Positions 20,254-24,990 of a stretch of DNA of 24,990 nucleotides are shown piece by piece. The position numbers were made by a program, and so were the translations under genes. Origin of the DNA: an uncultured Opitutia bacterium (GTDB lineage Bacteria; Verrucomicrobiota; Verrucomicrobiia; Opitutales; UBA953); assembly GCA_903882335.1 (NCBI GenBank), contig CAIRWP010000217.1, positions 1-24,990 on the forward strand, in the 5' to 3' direction. Every line of letters starts with the position of its first letter. Within the stretch, counting starts at the first letter, position 1. A model generated the notes under the pieces. It saw only the letters and a list, made by a program, of their open reading frames with translations. It made no database searches and was not told the origin of the DNA.

Positions 20254-21219
20254 TCAGAAGTCTATGCCTTTCTCGAGCCTACGCACGACCTTTCGGCCGG
20301 TGACCTGCTCGACCCACGCTTCGCAGCCCCGTGGCACGCGCAGAGCCGCGAGTTGTTCATCAAACGATTGGGCCGCGGTGCGGAGTTTGCCCGCAAGCGG
20401 GTGCAAGCGTAGGCTGAGGTCCCGCGGGCGGGCGGAGGCGGCGGGCACTTCAGCGCGGCTGATCGCCGTGACCAAGTGTTCCGCTTCGAGTCCGAAATGG
20501 CGGGCGATCCGCACGCCGATCTCATGCCGGCTCAGGGCCTCGGTGCCGGCCCAGTGATAAAGACCCGACAGGTTGGCGCGTTCGCACAGCTCGATGGTCA
20601 CGTCCGCCAGGTTGGACACCTCGACGGGTTGGCGAATCTCATCGGTGAACAAGGCGGCCGGACGCCCTTCCTTCCACGCGAGGAAGAGACGTTCGTGGAG
20701 ACCACGGTCGCCGCCGGGCGAGTTGCCGATGATCGGCGAGGTCCGGAGGACGGCGGCATGCTCGCGTCCGAAGCGGAGAACCTCGATCTCGGCGGCCGCC
20801 TTGGTCTCCCCGTAAAGATTGAGCGGGGCCGGCTGGTCGGTGGGTTGGTAGTTGCCGGCGACCCCGTCGAAGACGGTGTCCGTCGAAAGGTGGACCAGCT
20901 TGGCTCCGACATGGAAACAAAGTTGGGCGAGTTTCCGCGGGACCTCCGTGTTCAGCGCGCGGGCCTTGGCGGGGTCGGCCAGACAGGTCTCGATTGTCGG
21001 CAAGGCGGCGCAATGCACGACCGCTTGGGGGAACTCCTCGAGTAGCAGGGATTCCACGGCGGCTTCCGAGCAGAGGTCGAACGCCCGTGCCTCTTTCACG
21101 CCAGGAATCGTCGGTGCCCGGGAGCCGCCGAGCGCGATGACTTCATGTCCCCGTCGCAAGGCGGCGAGGCAGACCTCGCGACCCAGGAATCCGGAGGCGC
21201 CGGTGACGACGATCTTCAT
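20254..21219 (-). CDS. RmlD-like NAD(P)-dependent sugar/nucleotide reductase (extended SDR)
   Basis: A 321-residue extended short-chain dehydrogenase of the dTDP-4-dehydrorhamnose reductase (RmlD) type. It has the Rossmann motif TGASGFLG (6-13), STDTVFDG (112-119) and the catalytic YGETK (Tyr136, Lys140). In a pathway it would reduce a 4-keto sugar nucleotide with NAD(P)H. No rmlA, rmlB or rmlC is adjacent, so it could act elsewhere or on another substrate. The C-terminal 60 residues diverge from classical RmlD. It faces hisC across a 96-bp divergent spacer with a 9-bp inverted repeat, and the lipoate ligase gene follows 2 bases later. Confidence 0.8.
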   Translation of the reverse strand: MKIVVTGASGFLGREVCLAALRRGHEVIALGGSRAPTIPGVKEARAFDLCSEAAVESLLLEEFPQAVVHCAALPTIETCLADPAKARALNTEVPRKLAQLCFHVGAKLVHLSTDTVFDGVAGNYQPTDQPAPLNLYGETKAAAEIEVLRFGREHAAVLRTSPIIGNSPGGDRGLHERLFLAWKEGRPAALFTDEIRQPVEVSNLADVTIELCERANLSGLYHWAGTEALSRHEIGVRIARHFGLEAEHLVTAISRAEVPAASARPRDLSLRLHPLAGKLRTAAQSFDEQLAALRVPRGCEAWVEQVTGRKVVRRLEKGIDF

Positions 21220-21248
21220 GGCGGACGCTTAAGCCGCGGCGGAGCCAC

Positions 21249-21282
21249 TGGCAAGCGGGTAGGGTGGTCCGGACGCTTGCCA
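21249..21282. repeat. 9-bp inverted repeat in the RmlD-like/hisC divergent spacer
   Basis: TGGCAAGCG at 21249-21257 and CGCTTGCCA at 21274-21282 are perfect inverted copies with a 16-base centre. Each arm contains TTGCCA, a -35-like hexamer, pointing toward its own gene. It could be an operator for a dimeric regulator or a pair of divergent -35 elements; the -10 matches are weak on both sides. Confidence 0.45.
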
Positions 21283-21315
21283 AGCCTCCCAACACCCGCA
21301 TGGATGGGTACCTTC

Positions 21316-22404
21316 ATGGCTTCTTATTCAGACCTAGCCAACCGACCGGTGCTGACCCAGCCGACCTACGAGGCCGGCCGGCCCATCGAAGTCGTCGCCC
21401 GTGAGTTCGGGCTCGATCCGGCCTCGGTCATCAAGCTCGCTTCGAATGAGAACCCGCTCGGTCCGTCCCCGCTGGGTCTCGCCGCGGCCCGCAAGGCCCT
21501 CGAGGTCTGCCACCTCTACCCGGATGGCGGTTGCACCTTCCTTCGCGAGAAACTCGCCGCCAAGTGGGCGCTGACGCCCGCCCATTTCATCGTCGGCAAC
21601 GGTTCGAACGAGGTGATGATTCTCCTGGCCCAGGCTTTCCTCCGCCCGGGCGATGAGGTCGTGTTCGGCGAACAGGCCTTCATCGTCTACAAGCTGGCCA
21701 CGCTGCTCTTCGGCGCGACTCCGGTCCCCGTGCCCATGCCGGGCTATCGTCATGACCTCAAGGCCCTGCGCGCCGCGGTCACGCCCAAGACCCGGATCGT
21801 CTTCCTCGCCTCGCCCAACAACCCGACCGGCGGCACCGACGCCCCGGCGGACATCCTCGCGCTCGCGGCCTCGCTGCCGGAGGATGTCATCTTCTGCTTG
21901 GACGAGGCCTACGCCGAGTACCTCGACGCCAGCGCCGACCTGCGTCCCTTGATGCAGTCCGGCCGCAAGGTCGTCGTCAGCCGCACGTTCTCGAAGGCCT
22001 ATGGGCTCGCCGGCCTGCGCGTCGGCTACCTGATGGGCAGCCCCGAGGTCGTCGCGTTGCTCAATCGCGTCCGCCAGCCTTTCAACGTGAACCTGCCGGC
22101 GTTGGCCGCCGCCGAGGCCGCCTTGGACGACGAGGCGTTCGTGCGGCGCACGCGCGAAGTTAACTCCGCCGGCATTGCCCAGCTGAAGGCAGGTTTGGCG
22201 CGTCTCGGGTGCGAGGTCATCGACGGCCACGCCAATTTCCTCGCTGCGCGCATCCCTGAGGCCGAGCAGGCTTTCACCAAGCTGCAGCGCGCGGGTGTCA
22301 TCGTCCGTCCCCTGGCCGGCTATGGCATGAAGGGCTGGCTCCGGCTCACCGTGGGCACGGCCGCCCAGAACGAGCGCCTGCTCGCCGAACTCGCCAAACT
22401 TTGA
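21316..22404 (+). CDS. hisC: Histidinol-phosphate aminotransferase
   Basis: A 362-residue PLP-dependent class I/II aminotransferase of the HisC type, converting imidazole acetol phosphate and glutamate to histidinol phosphate. The family motifs are visible: KLASNENPLGPSP, GNGSNEVMILLAQAFLRPGD, SPNNPTGG, LDEAYAEYLD, and the PLP lysine (Lys227) in SRTFSKAYGLAGLRVGY. The C-terminus has the substrate-binding Arg in WLRLTVG. ATGs at 21304 and 21316 are both possible; the latter gives a clean start, and neither has a Shine-Dalgarno. No other his gene is near. The next gene starts 2 bases after the stop. Closely related enzymes act on aromatic amino acids, so HisC is likely but not certain. Confidence 0.9.
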   Translation: MASYSDLANRPVLTQPTYEAGRPIEVVAREFGLDPASVIKLASNENPLGPSPLGLAAARKALEVCHLYPDGGCTFLREKLAAKWALTPAHFIVGNGSNEVMILLAQAFLRPGDEVVFGEQAFIVYKLATLLFGATPVPVPMPGYRHDLKALRAAVTPKTRIVFLASPNNPTGGTDAPADILALAASLPEDVIFCLDEAYAEYLDASADLRPLMQSGRKVVVSRTFSKAYGLAGLRVGYLMGSPEVVALLNRVRQPFNVNLPALAAAEAALDDEAFVRRTREVNSAGIAQLKAGLARLGCEVIDGHANFLAARIPEAEQAFTKLQRAGVIVRPLAGYGMKGWLRLTVGTAAQNERLLAELAKL

Positions 22405-22406
22405 GC

Positions 22407-22805
22407 ATGGATTTCGCCGAGGTCATCCGTCAGATCCGCGCCAAGGATCCCCGCTATAAGGCGCAGGCCTACGAACTGGTGCGCTTGGGGCTCGATCAAG
22501 CCCAGAAGGACATCCACGGCGAGCCGAAGAAAGGCAAGGCCGGGGCCAACCGACATGTCACCGGTCCCCAGCTCCTCGACGGCTTCCGCCGGCATGTGCT
22601 CGAGACCTATGGGCCCATGTCGTACCCGCTCCTGCAGAGCTGGGGACTGCGTAAGTCCCTCGACGTCGGCCACATCGTGTTCAACATCATCGACACCGGG
22701 CTCTTCGGGCGGTCCGACGAGGATCGGCTCGAGGATTTCGAGGACGTGTACGATTTCAAGGAAGTGTTCCTCGCGCCGTACGAGCCGCGCGCGAAGGCGG
22801 ACTGA
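22407..22805 (+). CDS. Minf_1886-like conserved protein (Verrucomicrobia/Planctomycetes family)
   Basis: A 132-residue protein that I believe belongs to the Minf_1886 family, a small conserved hypothetical family found mainly in Verrucomicrobia and Planctomycetes. The recognisable core is RYKAQAYELVRLGLDQAQ, then TGPQLLDGFRRHVLETYGPM, then GHIVFNIIDTGLFGRSDEDR. It has no signal peptide or membrane segment; the tail is Asp/Glu/Phe-rich. The ATG at 22407 lies 2 bases after the hisC stop, so the two are co-translated. An in-frame TTG at 22401 is the only alternative start. The function is unknown. It ends 6 bp from the convergent HAD-DciA gene. Confidence 0.78.
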   Translation: MDFAEVIRQIRAKDPRYKAQAYELVRLGLDQAQKDIHGEPKKGKAGANRHVTGPQLLDGFRRHVLETYGPMSYPLLQSWGLRKSLDVGHIVFNIIDTGLFGRSDEDRLEDFEDVYDFKEVFLAPYEPRAKAD

Positions 22806-22811
22806 CCGGCC

Positions 22812-23867
22812 TCAGGCGTTGACGAAGGAAATCGCCCGGACCTCTTGGCACCCGCGCAGGGCGCGGATCTTCGCGAGCAACGCCCGTTCGTGGAAGCGCA
22901 CCTCCGACTTGATGACGGTGTTCTCGCACTGCACGACGAGCTTGCCGCCTTCGAGCACCCGCAGGGGGGCGCAACGCTTCGCCAACTTCGCGGGGAGCAG
23001 TTCGTGCCAATGCGCGAAGATCGCGTCCTCCGGCACCGGCTTGTCGAGGCGGAGCTTCCGGAAGGCCTCGGTCACGGCGTCGTCGATCGAACGCAGGTCG
23101 CGATCGGTCGAACGACCCCGGTCTTCGGGCAGGCCGCGCAGGTTGGCCAGGAGGTTCACCACGTGCCGGGAGAATTTGCCCTTGGCCTTACCCTCGGTGA
23201 TCAGCGCTCGCAGCACGAACGGCAGGTCGCGCAGGTGCTCGGCCCGCAGGCACTTCTCCGGCGCGTAGGCGCCACCCACGATGACGCCGATGGCGCCGGC
23301 GTCACGGGCCCCTTCGCCATCCTCCTTGGGGTCGTCGCCCACGTGCACCAGGGCGGAGAGCGCCACGCCCAGTTGGCGGGCCGCGTGGGCGTACGCCTTA
23401 GGGTCCGGTTTGGCGTTGCCGGTCTCGTCGGAAAGGAAAACCCCGTCGAACAGGTGGGTCAGCCCTTTGTCCGCGAGCACGGTACGCATGCGGGCGTCGG
23501 CGTTGGAGAGCGCGGCGACCTTCACGCCGAGGAAGCGGATCGCCGTCAGCGCCGTGACTGCGGCGGGCGCCACGCGCCAGGCCGCCCCGCGACCGAAGGC
23601 TTCCCAACAGTCGCGGAAGACGACCTCGAATTTCGAGGCGGGTAGGGCGGGGCCGAAGGATCGCATCACGACCTCGCGCCAGAAGGCCTCGGGTTTGGCC
23701 TGACGAGGTGCCCCCTTGAATCCCAGCGGGAAGGCGGCGTCCAGTTCGGCGGCGGAGACATCCACGCCGTGGCGACGGGCGCAGGCGGCGTAGACGGACC
23801 CGACCGAAGGGTGGGGGAACAGTAAGGTGCCCGCGAGGTCGATGGTGACGGCTTGGACGACGGCCAT
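22812..23867 (-). CDS. HAD phosphatase-like domain fused to a DciA-like (DUF721) domain
   Basis: A continuous 351-residue ORF with two different domains. Residues 1-220 are a HAD hydrolase of the REG-2/HDHD3-like branch: motif I IDLAGTLL (nucleophile Asp10; the usual second Asp is Ala12), motif II LSNAD (Ser121), Lys153 in GNAKPDP, and motif IV VGDDPKED (177-183). After a Lys/Arg-rich linker (about 224-258), residues 260-351 match DUF721/DciA: the HWHELLPAKLAKRCAP pattern with Trp287, LRVLEGGKLVVQCENT and SEVRFHERALLAKIRAL. DciA proteins support DnaB helicase loading. The start at 23867 is the first ATG before the HAD start. The fusion or an internal start are both possible. Confidence 0.82.
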   Translation of the reverse strand: MAVVQAVTIDLAGTLLFPHPSVGSVYAACARRHGVDVSAAELDAAFPLGFKGAPRQAKPEAFWREVVMRSFGPALPASKFEVVFRDCWEAFGRGAAWRVAPAAVTALTAIRFLGVKVAALSNADARMRTVLADKGLTHLFDGVFLSDETGNAKPDPKAYAHAARQLGVALSALVHVGDDPKEDGEGARDAGAIGVIVGGAYAPEKCLRAEHLRDLPFVLRALITEGKAKGKFSRHVVNLLANLRGLPEDRGRSTDRDLRSIDDAVTEAFRKLRLDKPVPEDAIFAHWHELLPAKLAKRCAPLRVLEGGKLVVQCENTVIKSEVRFHERALLAKIRALRGCQEVRAISFVNA

Positions 23868-23885
23868 GGTCAACGATGCCGGAAG

Positions 23886-23905
23886 GAGGCTGGCTTGAGG
23901 CTGGC
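23886..23905. repeat. 9-bp direct repeat, 11-bp period, upstream of HAD-DciA
   Basis: GAGGCTGGC occurs at 23886-23894 and again at 23897-23905, separated by TT, 18-39 bases upstream of the minus-strand start at 23867. An 11-bp period is one helical turn, as for tandem regulator sites. A short slippage duplication is equally possible. Confidence 0.45.
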
Positions 23906-23975
23906 GGGACGGGCCATGGGCGGAGATGGGACCAGACCGGCGAGGCAGGGTCAACCCCTCGTACGGAGGTCCGGC

Positions 23976-24004
23976 TTGTCACCACGGCTCGTTCGGCCTA
24001 TAAA
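23976..24004 (+). promoter_or_regulatory. Sigma-70-type promoter of the lipoprotein gene
   Basis: TTGTCA (23976-23981, 5 of 6), a 17-bp spacer and TATAAA (23999-24004, 5 of 6) form the best promoter in the window. The -10 ends only 6 bases before the ATG at 24011, so transcription should start at or beside the start codon. No Shine-Dalgarno is present. Confidence 0.65.
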
Positions 24005-24010
24005 ATCACC

Positions 24011-24478
24011 ATGTCCCACCCCCGACGCCTGTTCTCCTTGGTCCTCGGTCTCCTGGCCCTTGGGGTCGTCGGTTGCTCTTCCCCGTCCGAGGGCCCATCC
24101 AGCCTGGCCACCGTCCGTAAGGTGTTCGTCACCGACACCCAAGCCTCGGGCGTGGGCGAAGCGGATGCCCTGGGCGACTCCGTGCATGACGCCGCCGTAC
24201 GCGAGCTCGTGCGTCGTGGTTATCAGGCCACCGCGACCGCCGCCGAAGCCCAGGCGACCCTGCGTAGCTCGTGGCGCGTGAACAAGGCCGCCGACGGCCG
24301 GGTCAGCCTAGCGCTTTCGATCACCTTCTTCGACCCGTCGGGTCGCCGGCTCCTCTCCACCGACTCCGGCACCGCTTTGTCGGCCAATTTCTGGAACGAT
24401 TCCACCGTCCGACGCGCCATCGAGCAGGCGCTCGCGCGTCTGCCTCGGCCGGCGCCGTCCCCCTCAGCCGGGAAGTGA
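24011..24478 (+). CDS. Small lipoprotein of unknown function
   Basis: A 154-residue secreted lipoprotein. The signal peptide is clear: RR near the N-terminus, a hydrophobic core (FSLVLGLLALGVV) and the lipobox VVGC with Cys22. The mature part has about 130 residues with a beta-alpha pattern (VRKVFVTDTQ, then a helix DAAVRELVRRGYQ, then LRSSWRVN and LALSITFFDPSGRRLL). This resembles small LptE- or DUF4136-like outer-membrane lipoproteins, but I cannot name a family. The start at 24011 is fixed by the signal peptide; the frame is open 45 codons further upstream. A near-consensus promoter ends 6 bases before the ATG. The 3' end overlaps the panE-like gene by 15 bp, convergent. Confidence 0.82.
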   Translation: MSHPRRLFSLVLGLLALGVVGCSSPSEGPSSLATVRKVFVTDTQASGVGEADALGDSVHDAAVRELVRRGYQATATAAEAQATLRSSWRVNKAADGRVSLALSITFFDPSGRRLLSTDSGTALSANFWNDSTVRRAIEQALARLPRPAPSPSAGK

Positions 24479-24990
24479 CCCGCTCCGGGCGGCCAGCCGC
24501 CCGCGGATCTCGGTGAGCAAGGTGCGTAGTCCCGGCATCTTGGCCCCGGCCGCTTCGCCGCGTCGCAGCGGCTCGCCCCAGATCCCGTCGACCTCCACTT
24601 CGCGGCCGGCCAGGTAGTCGATGAGGCTCGACGGGCGATAGGGCCCCATCCCGTCGGTCATCTCCAGCTGCCAGCGGATATGCTTCTCGTCGAACGGATG
24701 ACCGCGCGCGGCGGCCGCGGCGGCCACTTCATCCATGAGTCGACGCGCACGCGACCGCAGGGCCGGATCTCCGACGATCCGGTCGGTCGTGAGGCCGCCA
24801 GCCGCGATGGCGAGCCCGTTGAAAGGGATGTTCCAGCAGAGTTTCTTCCACAGGACGGCTTCGAGCGAATCCTCCGCGCGGCAATCGATTCCGGCCCCCG
24901 CGAACAACGCGACGGCGGCGAGCACGGCGTCATTGGCCGGCCCTTGCGCCGCCGCCATCCGCACGTTCCCGGCCAGCGTGTTCTCGACGA
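24464..24990 (-). CDS. panE: 2-dehydropantoate 2-reductase family protein (3' part, partial)
   Basis: The C-terminal 174 residues of a ketopantoate reductase (PanE/ApbA family); the frame is open to the window edge. Visible features are the helical C-domain with EAVLWKKLCWNIPFNGLAI (conserved Lys and Asn of the active site), a small-residue helix DEVAAAAAARGHPF, then TDGMGPYRPSSLIDYLAGR and the EVDGIWGEPLRR region. The latter two match the KPR substrate/hinge signature (P-S-...-D-...-G-...-E-V-D). The N-terminal NADPH-binding domain is outside the window. PanE makes pantoate for pantothenate; panD is about 15 kb away in this window. It overlaps the lipoprotein 3' end by 15 bp. Confidence 0.82.
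   Translation of the reverse strand, partial: VENTLAGNVRMAAAQGPANDAVLAAVALFAGAGIDCRAEDSLEAVLWKKLCWNIPFNGLAIAAGGLTTDRIVGDPALRSRARRLMDEVAAAAAARGHPFDEKHIRWQLEMTDGMGPYRPSSLIDYLAGREVEVDGIWGEPLRRGEAAGAKMPGLRTLLTEIRGRLAARSGSLPG

Noticed and set aside
23876..24010. 45-codon upstream extension of the lipoprotein
   Set aside because: It would bury the signal peptide and lipobox inside the protein and cover the near-consensus promoter.
1..24990. CRISPR array, insertion sequence, prophage or tRNA genes
   Set aside because: I saw no regularly spaced repeats, transposase motifs, terminal inverted repeats, phage genes or cloverleaf-like segments. The window looks like stable core chromosome.

Overview
The window is a dense, strongly GC-rich stretch of bacterial chromosome holding 27 protein genes, one cut by each window edge. 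It has no rRNA, tRNA, CRISPR array, insertion sequence or phage gene that I can recognise, and no gene-free stretch longer than about 150 bases. The content is core housekeeping of a diderm with lipopolysaccharide: lpxK, a DUF374 acyltransferase and a lipoprotein. The small gene at 22407-22805 looks like the Minf_1886 family, which is largely restricted to Verrucomicrobia and Planctomycetes. Together with the TopB, Rsm22-like and DUF721 types, this suggests a Verrucomicrobiota member, perhaps of the Opitutae. That assignment is inference from families, not from a marker-gene tree.

Layout: (1) 1-1367, plus strand: tail of an unknown gene, a Nudix hydrolase and a DUF374 acyltransferase. (2) 1371-2298, minus: tatA followed by riboflavin synthase. 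(3) 2356-5175, plus: acylphosphatase, ABC ATPase, ABC permease and a membrane-anchored TPR-like protein, tightly overlapped. (4) 5176-9425, minus: panD, a class V aminotransferase and topoisomerase III. (5) 9493-10698, plus: lpxK. (6) 10679-14903, minus: ybaB, recR and an Rsm22-like methyltransferase, then polyphosphate kinase with its own leader. (7) 15002-19551, plus: DUF971, PIN-PhoH ATPase and mutS. (8) 19556-21219, minus: an RmlD-like reductase and a lipoate ligase-like protein. (9) 21316-22805, plus: hisC and the Minf_1886-like gene. (10) 22812-23867, minus: a fusion of a HAD phosphatase with a DciA-like (DUF721) domain. (11) 24011-24478, plus: a small lipoprotein. (12) 24464-24990, minus: the 3' part of a ketopantoate reductase.

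The functional themes are DNA maintenance (topB, recR, ybaB, mutS, the DciA-like domain), cell envelope (lpxK, DUF374, tatA, ABC exporter, lipoprotein) and cofactor or amino-acid synthesis (riboflavin synthase, panD, panE-like, lipoate ligase, hisC). Strand switches are frequent, and all six convergent junctions are abutting or overlapping.

Three things stand out. First, the HAD-DciA fusion. Second, four 11-bp-period repeats with an AAC core lie upstream of polyphosphate kinase, in the architecture of a PhoB/OmpR-family operator. Third, -10-like hexamers recur 5-7 bases before start codons of genes that lack Shine-Dalgarno sequences, which suggests frequent leaderless mRNAs.
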